A DNA stretch of 64,000 nucleotides, from positions 62,001-126,000 of the forward strand of contig JANJXC010000038.1 of NCBI GenBank assembly GCA_024709225.1, in the 5' to 3' direction. Below the pieces are notes generated by a model. That model did no database searches. It was not told the DNA's origin and saw nothing but the letters and a program-made list of their open reading frames with translations. Below are positions 1 through 10,883 of the stretch, one piece after another (within the stretch, counting starts at the first letter, position 1; each line of letters starts with the position of its first letter). The position numbers and the translations under genes were made by a program. This DNA comes from Gammaproteobacteria bacterium. Lineage in GTDB: Bacteria > Pseudomonadota > Gammaproteobacteria > Thiohalomonadales > Thiohalomonadaceae.

Positions 1-292
1 TGGAGGTATTGCCCAGGTGCACTACCCAGTTGCTTTCGCTGCCCGGATTCTCCACCTCGGCCACCCACCAGTAACCGCGGGTGGCGATGTCGACCCCCGG
101 GTGTTGCGGCACTGCGGCCTGCTGCAGCGCCTGTGCCGCATCCCACTCCCGCGTTGGGTCGCTGAGCAGAACGGGGCCGCGCACGATGGGAGAGGGGCTG
201 TCATAAAACGGTGTGGTGCCCAGCCAGGCCACCAGCTGAAACAGCAGCAGCAACAGCACTGCCCGCATGGTCACGCGCGTGGTGGTTTGCAT
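1..292 (-). CDS. N-terminus of a 7TMR-DISM-like sensor protein (partial, runs off window start)
   Basis: Reverse-strand translation from ATG at 292: MQTTTRVTMRAVLLLLLFQLVAWLG...GVDIATRGYWWVAEVENPGSESNWVVHLGNTS; signal peptide then a YWW..ENP....W.V.LGN pattern typical of 7TMR-DISM extracellular domains. Open at window edge, so absent from the ORF track. Confidence 0.55.
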   Translation of the reverse strand, partial: MQTTTRVTMRAVLLLLLFQLVAWLGTTPFYDSPSPIVRGPVLLSDPTREWDAAQALQQAAVPQHPGVDIATRGYWWVAEVENPGSESNWVVHLGNTS

Positions 293-490
293 TCCGTTGC
301 CCTGTGTTCCATCGCATTCATGCCGAATGGCGCTTGCCCACCTCTGACAAGGGGAAACAATCCCGCATATATTGTCGGCTGATTATACGGCGGATTACGC
401 TAAAGGCGAGGACCAGAATTTTGACCGCCTGCACGATTGGGATTTACCCTTACAGCACTTCCCCCTTCTGCGCGCAGATGAGGCACAGGC

Positions 491-1120
491 ATGAGCAGCA
501 CGAATTTCGCAGTAGTCTTCGCCGGCCAGTTGGTCGAGGGCGCCAATGCCGCACAGGTGCAGGCCAATTTTTGCCAATTGTTCAAGGTCGATGCCGCCAA
601 GGTGGCGCCGATGTTCAGCGGCAAGCCGGTAACCATCAAGAAGGGCGTCGACGAGGCGACGGCGAAGAAATATCAGCAGGCGCTGTTGCGGGCCGGCGCG
701 CTGTGCCAGATCGTCGACCTGGCGGCCGCCGCGGCATCTCCCGCCGCGCCGCTGTCATCCCCTGCAGCGAGTCCTGCGGCAGCCCCATCGGTACCCGCGC
801 TCGACGCCAGCCTGGCGGCACCGGGTACGTTGCTTGCGGAGGCGCGGCCGGTGGCGCCCCTGCAGGTGGACACCTCGCACCTGAGCATGGGGGCGGTGGG
901 CGAGACCCTCGTCGAACCGGCCCCGGCCGCCGAGTTCCGCGCCGACCTCAGCGCGCTGTCCATGGCCGAGGTGGGGGCGCAGCTGGTGGCGCCGAGCAGC
1001 GTCGAGGCGCTGCAGATCGATGTCAGTGCCTTGACCATGGCCGAGCCCGGGGTGGTGTTGAAGGAGCCGGAGCCGGTGGCACCGGCGCAGATCGATACCA
1101 GCAAGATCAGTCTGGCCTGA
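491..1120 (+). CDS. Hypothetical protein with C-terminal degenerate ~35-aa repeats
   Basis: ORF with FSGKPVTIKKGVDEATAKKYQQALLRAGA N-terminal domain and repeated ID(V/T)SxLxMAExGxxLxEP units. Confidence 0.7.
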   Translation: MSSTNFAVVFAGQLVEGANAAQVQANFCQLFKVDAAKVAPMFSGKPVTIKKGVDEATAKKYQQALLRAGALCQIVDLAAAAASPAAPLSSPAASPAAAPSVPALDASLAAPGTLLAEARPVAPLQVDTSHLSMGAVGETLVEPAPAAEFRADLSALSMAEVGAQLVAPSSVEALQIDVSALTMAEPGVVLKEPEPVAPAQIDTSKISLA

Positions 1121-1260
1121 AGAGCGATTTCGAATCCATCAGCCGTCACTCGCAGCGGGCACGGTCCGCCCTATGAAGCAGCAGGAGTGAGATGGATAGC
1201 TATGCGGAACACTGACGGGTAAATATTTCTACCCGTGTAAGCCGCTGCTGCCCCCGCGGC

Positions 1261-1911
1261 CTACAGCGTTTCCTTGTAGCGAGCATAGAGCTGGGTCACG
1301 CGGCGCACATAGTTGCGCGTCTCCGCATAGGGCGGGATGCCGCGGTAGCGCTCCACCGCGTCGGGGCCGGCATTGTAGGCGGCGGCGGCCAGGCGGATAT
1401 CGTTGCGGTAGCGTGCCAGCAATTCCTTCAGCAGGCGGCTGCCGCCGTCCAGATTCTGGTGGACATCATAGGGGTTGCGCACGCCCAGTGTGCGCTGGGT
1501 CTTGGGCATGAGCTGCATCAGCCCCTGGGCGCCGGCGCGGGACACTGCCCGGTGATTGAAGTTGGATTCGGCATGCACCACGGCGCGCACCAGGGCCGGC
1601 TCCAGGCCGTGCCGCTCGGCCGCCTGCCGGATCGGGTGGTGATAATCGCGATGGTTCAGCGCCACACGGCTGCTCCAGTCGGAGCCCGACAGCGTGCAGC
1701 CGAGATAGCTCAGCAGACAGTTCGGCTCCAGTTTTTCGTAACGGCCGCTGCGGGGTTTTTCTGCGCTGTAGGTTACCGTGCCGTCGGCGGCGGTGTATTT
1801 GTAGATCTCGGTGGCCACGGCGGTATGGGTCGCGAGCAGCAGCACAGCCCACAGCCCCAGTGGTGAACGCCGGGTGGTAGTGCGCTGGTCTCGGTGTCGC
1901 GATACGTTCAT
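1261..1911 (-). CDS. Lytic transglycosylase (SLT domain) with DUF4124-like N-terminus
   Basis: HAESNFNHRAVSRAGAQGLMQLMPKTQRTLGVRNPYDVHQNLDGGSRLL...AAAYNAGPDAVERY. Confidence 0.88.
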   Translation of the reverse strand: MNVSRHRDQRTTTRRSPLGLWAVLLLATHTAVATEIYKYTAADGTVTYSAEKPRSGRYEKLEPNCLLSYLGCTLSGSDWSSRVALNHRDYHHPIRQAAERHGLEPALVRAVVHAESNFNHRAVSRAGAQGLMQLMPKTQRTLGVRNPYDVHQNLDGGSRLLKELLARYRNDIRLAAAAYNAGPDAVERYRGIPPYAETRNYVRRVTQLYARYKETL

Positions 1912-1963
1912 CTGCTTGCCATTCTGCCGTGTGTCGCTGTCATTCAGTGTATACCGGAGGCGC

Positions 1964-3853
1964 TCAACTGACAGCCTGCACGGTGCCCAATGCGGTCGAT
2001 ATCTCATCCAGGATGGCCGGGTCATCGATGGTGGCAGGCATGGCGTACGGTTGGTGATCGGCAATCTTGCGCATCACACCGCGCAGGATCTTGCCGGAGC
2101 GGGTCTTGGGCAGACGCTTGACCACCACTGCGTGACGGAAACAGGCCACCGGGCCGATGCGTTCACGCACCAGGACGACAAGCTCCCGCTCGATGGCCGC
2201 GGCATCGCGCACCGCACCGGCCTTGAGCACCACCAGGCCCAGCGGCACTTCACCCTTGAGATCATCGGCAACGCCGATCACCGCACATTCGGCCACATCG
2301 GGATGGGCGGCGAGCACCTCTTCCATGGCGCCGGTGGAGAGACGATGGCCGGAGACGTTGATGATGTCGTCGATGCGGCTCATGATCCACAGATAGCCGT
2401 CCTCGTCCTTGTAGCCCGCATCGCCGGTGAGGTAGTAGCCGGGCGCCGCAGAAAGATAGGCGCTCACATAGCGCTGGTCGTTGCCCCACAGGGTCAGCAG
2501 GCCGCTGGGCGGCAGGGGCAGCCTGATCATGATGCGGCCGATGGCGCCGGCCGGCAGCGGCTGGTTGTCGTCGCCCAGCACCTGCACGTCGTAGCCGGGC
2601 ACGGCGCAGGACGGTGAACCCGGCTTCACCGGCAAGGCCTCGATGCCCATGCAGTTGGCGGCGATGGCCCAGCCGGTCTCCGTCTGCCACCAGTGATCGA
2701 TCACCGGAACCTGCAGCTTTTCCTGCGCCCATTGCAGTGTCGGCGGGTCGCAGCGCTCGCCGGCGAGGAACAGGGTGCGGAAGCGCGACAGGTCATAGCG
2801 GGCGAGATGGGTCGCCTCGGGGTCTTCGCGCTTGATGGCGCGGAAGGCGGTGGGCGCGGTGAACATCACGTCGACACCGTGTTCGGCAATGACGCGCCAG
2901 AAGGCTCCGGGGTCCGGAGTGCCCACCGGCTTGCCCTCGTAGAGGACGGTGGTGCAGCCCTGCAGCAGGGGGCCATAGCAGATGTAGGAGTGTCCCACCA
3001 CCCAGCCCACGTCGGAGGCGGCCCAGAACACCTCGCCCGGCTGCACGCCATAGACATTCGCCATGCTCCACTGCATCGCCACCGCATGGCCGCCGGTGTC
3101 GCGCACTACGCCCTTGGGCTGGCCTGTCGTACCGGAGGTATAGAGGATGTAAAGCGGGTGGGAGGACTCCACCGGCACGCAGGCGGCGGGTTCGGCGCTG
3201 TCGACGATGGCGTGCCATTCCACGTCGCGGCCCGCGATGAGCGTGCCGGGCTCCTGCGGCCGCTGCAGGATGATGCAGTGTTCCGGCGTGTGTTCCGCCT
3301 GCTCGATGGCCGCATCCAGCAGCGGCTTGTAGTGCACGATGCGGTTCGGCTCGATGCCGCAGGAACCGGCGACGATGAGCTTCGGTTGGGCGTCGTCGAT
3401 GCGGGTGGCCAGCTCGCGTGCCGAAAAGCCGCCGAACACCACCGAATGGATGGCACCGATACGCGCGCAGCCGAGCATGGCGACGAGCGCCTCCGGCACC
3501 ATGGGCATGTAGATGATCACGCGATCGCCGGTCGTCACGCCGAGCTTGCGCAGGGCGCCGGCGAACTGCGCCACGCGCTGCTGCAACTGGCGGTAGCTGA
3601 TGGTTTCCTGGCTGGCGGTCACCGGACTGTCGTAGATGATCGCCGCCTGTTCGCCGCGGCCGCTCTCCACATGGCGGTCCACGGCGTTGTAGCAGGTATT
3701 GAGGTGGCCACCGGCAAACCAGCGGTAGAAGGGCGGGTTGCTCTGGTCCAGCACCTGCTGCCAGGGACGGTCCCAGTGCAGCGCATTTGCCGCCTCCGCC
3801 CAGAACCCTTGCGGATCCGCCATGGACCGTTGGTAAATTTCCCGATAACTCAT
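1964..3853 (-). CDS. prpE: Propionyl-CoA synthetase / acyl-CoA synthetase (PrpE-like)
   Basis: AMP-binding motif YTSGTTGQPKGVVRDTGGHAVAMQWSM; ACS family C-terminus KTRSGKILRGVMRKIAD. Confidence 0.85.
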   Translation of the reverse strand: MSYREIYQRSMADPQGFWAEAANALHWDRPWQQVLDQSNPPFYRWFAGGHLNTCYNAVDRHVESGRGEQAAIIYDSPVTASQETISYRQLQQRVAQFAGALRKLGVTTGDRVIIYMPMVPEALVAMLGCARIGAIHSVVFGGFSARELATRIDDAQPKLIVAGSCGIEPNRIVHYKPLLDAAIEQAEHTPEHCIILQRPQEPGTLIAGRDVEWHAIVDSAEPAACVPVESSHPLYILYTSGTTGQPKGVVRDTGGHAVAMQWSMANVYGVQPGEVFWAASDVGWVVGHSYICYGPLLQGCTTVLYEGKPVGTPDPGAFWRVIAEHGVDVMFTAPTAFRAIKREDPEATHLARYDLSRFRTLFLAGERCDPPTLQWAQEKLQVPVIDHWWQTETGWAIAANCMGIEALPVKPGSPSCAVPGYDVQVLGDDNQPLPAGAIGRIMIRLPLPPSGLLTLWGNDQRYVSAYLSAAPGYYLTGDAGYKDEDGYLWIMSRIDDIINVSGHRLSTGAMEEVLAAHPDVAECAVIGVADDLKGEVPLGLVVLKAGAVRDAAAIERELVVLVRERIGPVACFRHAVVVKRLPKTRSGKILRGVMRKIADHQPYAMPATIDDPAILDEISTALGTVQAVS

Positions 3854-4363
3854 TGTGCCCCCAACCAGACCTGTCGTTATTGTAGGTACGCCGGCAATAC
3901 CGCTGCTCGCGGCCAGCCCGGCATCGTAAATCACCCCGGCGGGGGCGAAAAGGGTGCGGGCGGACTTTTCCGCCCCGCGCGGTGTTGGCCGCCGGCAGCA
4001 CATGCAGGCTTGCGGCCATGCCGAGGGGCCTTGGGCCGTGGCCGGGAGGAGGGAGGGGGAGCACCTCATCTGCCGGGATGAAATATACACCTGCCCGTGT
4101 ATCGAATTGCGTAATCACATTTATTACAGAATAATCCTCCGGACAGTGTGCTGCGTGGTTTGTCCGGGGGCGGTGTTAACCGCCATCCGGCCTGTGTGGC
4201 GCCGCGGAAACCATCTGACAAACATGTGGCTGTCCAGGCAGGCCGGGCGGCCAGCGGTGTGGGTGCAGCGGACCCCATCGAGTGACTGCCATGCACTTCA
4301 GCCATTCCCCACGGACGCGGTATAGCTGGCTGGAGTCGCCTGAGGCAGCGCAGGGGATAGCAA

Positions 4364-7300
4364 TTGACCGTGTCCAATCAGCATACCCGCAAGAGGATTC
4401 TGGCGGATATCTTCCACAATGAGGTGACTGCCTGGGTCGTCCTGGTGGTGTCGCTCGTCATCACCCTGCTCGGCGCATACATCGCCCAGGTGTATGTGGA
4501 GCAGCGCGCCGTCGATCGGTTCCGTTTCGAGGTGGAGGATGCGCGTCAGCGCATCGCCAAACGCATGCTGGAGTACGAGCAGGTGTTGCGCGGCGCCGTC
4601 GCACTCAATATCACCCATCAGACGCTGGTGAGCCGGCAGCAGTGGCGCGATTACGTCACAGCCCTGGATATCCATACCTACTTCCCCGGCATTCAGGGCA
4701 TCGGCTTTGCACTCATGCTGGGGCCGGAGGCGGTGCCGCCGCATGAGGCCGCGATCCGCGCCGACGGTTTCCCGGATTATCGAATCCGGCCGCCAGGGGC
4801 ACGGGAGCAATACAGTTCGATCATCTATCTGGAACCGTTCGACTGGCGCAACCAGCGTGCCTTTGGCTATGACATGTATTCCGAGCCGGTGCGTCGTGCT
4901 GCCATGGAGCAGGCGCGGGACACCGGCCGGCCGGCGATTTCCGGCCGTGTTGTTCTGGTGCAGGAGACGGCGCAGGATGTGCAGGCCGGATTTCTGATGT
5001 ACCTGCCTTATTACCGCAGCGAGCGGCCGCCGAGCAATGTGGAGGAGCGGCGGCAGGCGCTGATCGGCTATGTCTACAGTCCCTTCCGCATGGCCGATCT
5101 GATGCGGGGCATCCTGGGCAGCACCACGCCGGATCTCGGCTTTGTCCTGTACGACGGTAACGGCGCACTGACGGCCGACACCCTGCTGTACGAGTCCAAT
5201 CCCGAGTCTGCCGCCTACCAGCCGAGCCACAGCCTCACGGTGCCCATCGACTTGAACGGGCGCACCTGGACCGCCACCTTCCACAGCCGGCCGGCCTTCG
5301 ATACGGCCATGGCCTCGAGCCAGCCGCTGCTCATCGGTATCGGCGGCTTCATCGTCGATATCCTCCTGTTCACCATCATCATGTCGCTGGCCGGCGAGCG
5401 GCGGCGGGTACAGGTCAAGGCCGAGCAGATGACGGCCGAGTTGCGCACCTCCACCGAGCGTCTGCATCTGGCGCAGGAGGCGGCCGGCATCGGCACCTGG
5501 GACTACAACATCGCCGACAGCAGTCTGCTCTGGGATGAGCGGATGTGCAGTATTTTCGGCGCCCGCCGCAGCGAACTGAGCGGCACCTACGCCGACTGGG
5601 CCAGCCGGGTGCATCCGGATGACCTGGCACAGGCGAGCCAGGAACTGCAGGCGGCCATTGAGGGAGTGCAGGGCTTCAACACCCAGTTCCGCATCGTCTT
5701 GCCCCGCGGCGAAATACGGATGATCGAGGCCCATGCCGTGGTGCTGCGCGATGATGCCGGACGGCCGCAGCATGTGGTCGGTATCAATCGTGACATCACC
5801 GAACGTGCCCGCACCGAGGAGCGCCTGCGTCTGGCGGCCAGCGTATTTGATCATGCCCATGAAGGTATCATCATCACCGACGCCAGCGAGCGCATCCTCG
5901 AGGTGAACCCTACATTTACCGAACTCACCGGCTATGGTCGTGATGAAGTGATCGGGCAGACTCCGCGCATCCTGCAGTCCGGACAGCAGGAGCGCGCGTT
6001 TTACATCGACCTCTGGGCTCAGCTCGGCGCCAAGGGTTACTGGCGCGGCGAGGTATGGAACCGGCGCAAGAACGGCGAGATTTTCGCCGAGCTGCTCACC
6101 ATCTCGGCCGTATACGGCCAGGAGCGGCAGGTTACGCACTATGTCGCCACCTTTTCCGACATCACCATCATCAAGGAGCAGCAGCACAGCCTGGAGCGCA
6201 TGGCGCTCTACGATGCGCTGACCCAGCTACCCAACCGGGTGCTGTTGTCCGATCGCATGTTGCGGGCCATGGCTCATGCCCGCCGCAATCACAATCTGCT
6301 GGCGGTGTGCTACCTCGACCTCGATGGCTTCAAGCCGGTCAACGACCATTATGGTCACGAGGCTGGTGATCAATTGCTGGTGCAGGTGGCGCAGCGCCTC
6401 AACAGCCACCTGCGCGAAGATGATGGCGTGGCGCGCCTGGGGGGCGATGAATTCGTGCTTCTGCTCGGTGGCATCGACAGCATCATGGAATGCGAACAGG
6501 CACTGGAGCGCCTGCTGCGCACCATCGCCGCCACCTACACCCTAGCCGATGGTCACACCCTGAATATTTCGGCCAGTATCGGCGTCACCCTGTATCCCAC
6601 GGATAATGCCGAGCCCGACGCCCTGTTGCGCCACGCCGACCAGGCCATGTATCAGGCCAAGCAGGGCGGGCGCAACCGCTACCATCTGTTCGACCCCGAA
6701 CGCGATCGCCTGACCCGAGCCCACAGCGAGCAGCTGTCCCGTATCGAGGCCGCGCTGCGCGACGGTGAACTGGAGCTGTACTACCAGCCCAAGGTCGACA
6801 TGCGTGCCGGTCGTGTCACCGGTGCCGAAGCGCTGATCCGCTGGCAGCACCCGGAACATGGCCTGCTGCCACCGGCACAGTTCCTGCCGATTATCGAGGA
6901 CACCCCTTTCGCCATCCGTCTCGGCGAATGGGTGCTGCGTACCGCCCTGGCGCAACTGTCGGACTGGCTCCGCCAGGGCCTGGAGCTCGGCATCAGCATC
7001 AACATCGCGGGCAATCATCTGCAACACAGCGGCTTTGTCGCAGATTTGGCCCGCCTGCTGGCGGAGCATCCCCATGTGCCGCCGCGGCTTGTTGAGCTGG
7101 AGGTGCTGGAGACAGCGGCATTGCAGGACATTGCCCAGGTCTCGTCGATCATTGCGCAGTGCCGCAAATTGGGCGTTACCATCGCCATAGACGATTTCGG
7201 TACCGGCTATTCCTCGCTGACCTACCTCAAGCGCCTGCCGGTCGACACGCTGAAGATAGATCAATCCTTCGTGCGCGACATGCTCGCCGACCCCGAGGAT

Positions 7301-7879
7301 TTCGCCATCATCGAAGGCATCATCGGCCTGACCCAGGCCTTCCGCCGCCAGGTGGTAGCGGAGGGCGTGGAAACTGATGAGCACGGCGCCTTGCTGCTGC
7401 GTCTGGGCTGCGATCTGGCCCAGGGCTACGGCATAGCCCGGCCCATGCCGGCGGCCCAGCTACCCGCCTGGGTCAGGGAATACCGGCAACATCCGGCCTG
7501 GGCGCAGGCCGGCCAGCGGCGCTGGCTGCGGGAGGACATGCCGCTGCTGAGCGCGGCCCTGGAGCATAGTCGCTGGGTGGATGATCTGATTGCGATACTG
7601 GATGTGGACAGTGCGGCGCTGCAGCCACCGGAGCTGGACCAGCACAAATGCCGTTTTGGCCAGTGGTATGATGGTCCCGGTCAGGAGCGCTATGGCCACA
7701 TGGATGCGTTCCGTGCCATCGCTGCCCTGCATGCCGAAACCCATCGACTTGGCGGGCAACTGGTTACGCTGGCCCGTGAGGGGCAGCATGCGGCAGCCCT
7801 GGCGCGTATCGATGAACTCAAGGCCTTGCGCGGCGAAATCCATGTGCGTCTGCACACCTTGCAGAGCGCCCTGGAATGA
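4364..7879 (+). CDS. CHASE-PAS-PAS-GGDEF-EAL protein with C-terminal CZB-like zinc-binding domain
   Basis: N-terminal TM + CHASE-like domain, two PAS/PAC, LGGDEF, EALIRW (EAL), C-terminal HKCRFGQWYDGPG...HAETHRLG; TTG start. Confidence 0.88.
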   Translation: MTVSNQHTRKRILADIFHNEVTAWVVLVVSLVITLLGAYIAQVYVEQRAVDRFRFEVEDARQRIAKRMLEYEQVLRGAVALNITHQTLVSRQQWRDYVTALDIHTYFPGIQGIGFALMLGPEAVPPHEAAIRADGFPDYRIRPPGAREQYSSIIYLEPFDWRNQRAFGYDMYSEPVRRAAMEQARDTGRPAISGRVVLVQETAQDVQAGFLMYLPYYRSERPPSNVEERRQALIGYVYSPFRMADLMRGILGSTTPDLGFVLYDGNGALTADTLLYESNPESAAYQPSHSLTVPIDLNGRTWTATFHSRPAFDTAMASSQPLLIGIGGFIVDILLFTIIMSLAGERRRVQVKAEQMTAELRTSTERLHLAQEAAGIGTWDYNIADSSLLWDERMCSIFGARRSELSGTYADWASRVHPDDLAQASQELQAAIEGVQGFNTQFRIVLPRGEIRMIEAHAVVLRDDAGRPQHVVGINRDITERARTEERLRLAASVFDHAHEGIIITDASERILEVNPTFTELTGYGRDEVIGQTPRILQSGQQERAFYIDLWAQLGAKGYWRGEVWNRRKNGEIFAELLTISAVYGQERQVTHYVATFSDITIIKEQQHSLERMALYDALTQLPNRVLLSDRMLRAMAHARRNHNLLAVCYLDLDGFKPVNDHYGHEAGDQLLVQVAQRLNSHLREDDGVARLGGDEFVLLLGGIDSIMECEQALERLLRTIAATYTLADGHTLNISASIGVTLYPTDNAEPDALLRHADQAMYQAKQGGRNRYHLFDPERDRLTRAHSEQLSRIEAALRDGELELYYQPKVDMRAGRVTGAEALIRWQHPEHGLLPPAQFLPIIEDTPFAIRLGEWVLRTALAQLSDWLRQGLELGISINIAGNHLQHSGFVADLARLLAEHPHVPPRLVELEVLETAALQDIAQVSSIIAQCRKLGVTIAIDDFGTGYSSLTYLKRLPVDTLKIDQSFVRDMLADPEDFAIIEGIIGLTQAFRRQVVAEGVETDEHGALLLRLGCDLAQGYGIARPMPAAQLPAWVREYRQHPAWAQAGQRRWLREDMPLLSAALEHSRWVDDLIAILDVDSAALQPPELDQHKCRFGQWYDGPGQERYGHMDAFRAIAALHAETHRLGGQLVTLAREGQHAAALARIDELKALRGEIHVRLHTLQSALE

Positions 7880-8063
7880 GTGGTGATCTGCCACACTTGC
7901 GGTGCGGGACCACCGTCACCATTTATCGAGCACGGGCTGCACATGCGAATAGCCATGCAAAAACAATGTTAATGACGGACGAGTATTTTGGCTCGCTTAC
8001 ATATCCCGCATGACATAAGATGATTCGCGACAGTCTGTAAGGAACACAGCCGACAGGACGCTA

Positions 8064-9695
8064 GTGATGGCGCATAACTCAACGACCCGGGAACTCCCAG
8101 CCGATTTGCAGCGCATGCTGTTCGAACATGCCAGTGATGCCATGTTTGTGCTCAGCGAGCAGGGCAAGATCATCACCGTCAACCAGACGGCATGCGACTA
8201 TCTGGGGTACAGCAAGGAAGAGTTGCTGAATACACCGCCGCAGAATATCGTCGCCCCTGAATACGCCACCAGTTTTCCTGAACGCATCGTTCGCATCAAG
8301 CGTGAAGGGCAGTGTACCTTCGAGATGGTACATATCCATCGTGATGGCAGACGCATTCCGGTTGAAATGCATTCGCGCCTGGTCAACCATCTTGGCTGCA
8401 ATGTAATCCTCACCATCTGCCGGGATATCAGTGCGCGGAAAAATGTGGAGATGGAATACCGCTCCATAATCCAGGCCGCCGGCGATGGGTACTGGGCCGT
8501 GCGCGCAGCCGATGCGCGCATCGTTGACGTCAACGATACCTTCTGCCGCATGGTCGGCTATTCACGTGATGAATTGCTGTCCATGACCATCTCCGATCTG
8601 GAAGCGCTGGAGTCTCCCGAGGAAACTGCAGCACATATCCACAAGATCATCGCCCAAGGCCATGATCTGTTCGAGACCCGGCAGCGCCGCAAGGATGGCC
8701 GATTGCTCGATCTGGAGATCAGCGTCAGTTATGCCGAGACCGCCGGCGGCATGTTCTTTATATTTGCGCGCGACATCAGCGCACGCAAACAGCAAGAGGC
8801 AGAAGCCAAACTGGCGGCCCTGATCTTCAGCGCCAGCACGGCCTCCATCATGGCGACCGACGCGGACAACCGTATCGTCGCGGTCAACCCGGCCTTCACC
8901 CGCACCACGGGCTATGAACTGCATGAGGTTATCGGCAAAAATCCCCGCCTGCTTCAGTCCGGACGCCAGGACCATGCGTTCTATCAAGCCATGTGGCAAG
9001 CACTGGCGGAGAGCGGGCATTGGGAGGGGGAGTGGTGGAATCTGCGCAAGAATGGCGCCGAGTATGCCGAACAGGTCACGATGAATGTGGTACGCCATCA
9101 TGACGGCAGTGTCTACCGTTATGTAAAGATTTCTTCCGATATCACCGAGAAGAAAAAGCTCGATGACCAGATCTGGCGTCAGGCCCATTATGATACGGTG
9201 ACCAGCCTGCCGAATCGGCGCCTGTTTCACTCGCAGCTCGCCGCTGAAATCAGGCGTTGTCGTGAGCGGCGACAGCTGCTGGCCTTGTACTTCATTGACC
9301 TGGATGGATTCAAGGAAGTGAACGATACCTACGGCCATGATGCGGGCGATCAACTGCTGGTGCAGGCAGCACAGCGTATTGCACGCAGTATCCGCGGCAC
9401 TGATACCGTCGCCCGGCTGGGCGGGGATGAATTTACCGTGATGCTGTCCGGCCTGACCGATGCCCACCGCGTCGAACCGCTCGGTCGCCAGATCCTCGAC
9501 CTGCTGGCGCACCCGTTCACGCTGGATGGTGCCGAGGTATGCATTTCCGCCAGCATCGGCATCGCTCTCTATCCCAATGATGCGGTTGATGTCGATGATC
9601 TGATGAAGCAGGCCGATCAGGCCATGTATGCCGCCAAGAACGGCGGCAAGAATACCTTGCGTTATTTCAATAAGCCCGACTCACTGCGGAAGTGA
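8064..9695 (+). CDS. PAS-domain diguanylate cyclase
   Basis: Three PAS-like segments, then DLDGFKEVNDTYGHDAGDQLL and RLGGDEF. Confidence 0.92.
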   Translation: MMAHNSTTRELPADLQRMLFEHASDAMFVLSEQGKIITVNQTACDYLGYSKEELLNTPPQNIVAPEYATSFPERIVRIKREGQCTFEMVHIHRDGRRIPVEMHSRLVNHLGCNVILTICRDISARKNVEMEYRSIIQAAGDGYWAVRAADARIVDVNDTFCRMVGYSRDELLSMTISDLEALESPEETAAHIHKIIAQGHDLFETRQRRKDGRLLDLEISVSYAETAGGMFFIFARDISARKQQEAEAKLAALIFSASTASIMATDADNRIVAVNPAFTRTTGYELHEVIGKNPRLLQSGRQDHAFYQAMWQALAESGHWEGEWWNLRKNGAEYAEQVTMNVVRHHDGSVYRYVKISSDITEKKKLDDQIWRQAHYDTVTSLPNRRLFHSQLAAEIRRCRERRQLLALYFIDLDGFKEVNDTYGHDAGDQLLVQAAQRIARSIRGTDTVARLGGDEFTVMLSGLTDAHRVEPLGRQILDLLAHPFTLDGAEVCISASIGIALYPNDAVDVDDLMKQADQAMYAAKNGGKNTLRYFNKPDSLRK

Positions 9696-9752
9696 GCTTC
9701 GTGCTGGCGGCAATATGGCCGCACCAGCTTTAGCATTGAGCACGGGGTCGAA

Positions 9753-10238
9753 TTGCGCCGCGACGCGCTGGAGAGGAATCAGTTGCAGATCTGGGTGGAC
9801 GCCGATGCCTGTCCCGTAGTCATCAAAGATATTTTGTTTCGTGCTGCGGAGCGCGTGCAGATTCCGTTGACGCTGGTGGCCAACAAGCCACTGCGCACGC
9901 CGCCATCGCGGGTCGTGCGCTCGATCCAGGTGGCAGCGGGATTTGACGTGGCCGACGACCATATTGTGGCGCAGGTGCAGCCCGGGGATTTGGTGATTAC
10001 GGCCGACATTCCTCTGGCCGCCGGTGCCATCGAGCGCGGCGCCCATGCCTTGAGCCCGCGTGGCGAACTCTACACCCCGGACAATATCCGCGAGCGCCTG
10101 ACGATGCGTGATTTCATGAGCCAGTTGCGTGAAAGCGGTATACAAACCGGCGGTCCGGCAGCCTTGTCGCTGGCCGATCGCCAGTTGTTTGCCAATCAGC
10201 TCGATCGGCTGCTGGTGCAAAGGCAGCGCAGGACCTGA
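9753..10238 (+). CDS. YaiI/YqxD family (DUF188, UPF0178) protein; start probably TTG near 9783
   Basis: [22 protein letters not shown]...[19 protein letters not shown]...[29 protein letters not shown]. Confidence 0.9.
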   Translation: MRRDALERNQLQIWVDADACPVVIKDILFRAAERVQIPLTLVANKPLRTPPSRVVRSIQVAAGFDVADDHIVAQVQPGDLVITADIPLAAGAIERGAHALSPRGELYTPDNIRERLTMRDFMSQLRESGIQTGGPAALSLADRQLFANQLDRLLVQRQRRT

Positions 10239-10252
10239 CGGTCGCAACAGCG

Positions 10253-10756
10253 CTATTGCGGAGTGGTGTCTTTCAGACGGAAGTAGTCACCGACCACCTG
10301 ATCAATCTCTTCCAGAGACAGCGGCGGCTCATGGGCGGCGTTGGCGTTCTTGTAGCAGACGAAGGCATAGGCCTGCGGCTCATCACTGCCGTCCAGACGC
10401 CATTGCGTGCGGAATTCCGAGGTGTCGTTCATTACGTAGGTTACATCCCATGTTACATGGGCAAGACGGAATTCGCGCGGGGTCAGCTCCAGATCGGCGT
10501 CAGGTTTCTGCTGCAATTCCAGTGCGCAGTAGGCCCGATAGCGGTTGATGCCGTCGGAGCCAAAAAAGCCGAAACCCCGGTGAATCTGGCCATCCTGAAA
10601 ATACACCCGCAAGACGCCCGCTCGGAACTGCAGCGGGCGCTCAAGCGAGAGTAGGGTGCCTGCGGGGACCTGGTGCAGAAAGCGTGGCGGGTGGTCACTG
10701 GCCGTGGTCGCGCAGCCGGACAGCAGCAGGGGGCATAGTAATAACCAGGTACGCAT
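10253..10756 (-). CDS. Hypothetical lipoprotein
   Basis: Lipobox MRTWLLLCPLLLSGCATT. Confidence 0.7.
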   Translation of the reverse strand: MRTWLLLCPLLLSGCATTASDHPPRFLHQVPAGTLLSLERPLQFRAGVLRVYFQDGQIHRGFGFFGSDGINRYRAYCALELQQKPDADLELTPREFRLAHVTWDVTYVMNDTSEFRTQWRLDGSDEPQAYAFVCYKNANAAHEPPLSLEEIDQVVGDYFRLKDTTPQ

Positions 10757-10883
10757 GATTGCACTGTTCTCCTTCTGGACTCGAGTCGATTATACCGCCG
10801 GTTCGGTACATGGTGGTTGGCAACGGCAGCAGGATGCCGGTATCCTGCTGCCGTATCATTCCACCCGAACGGGGTACGCAACC

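Noticed and set aside
17-382. 121-aa + ORF at window start
   Set aside because: The opposite strand reads as a sensor N-terminus with signal peptide (1-292, minus).
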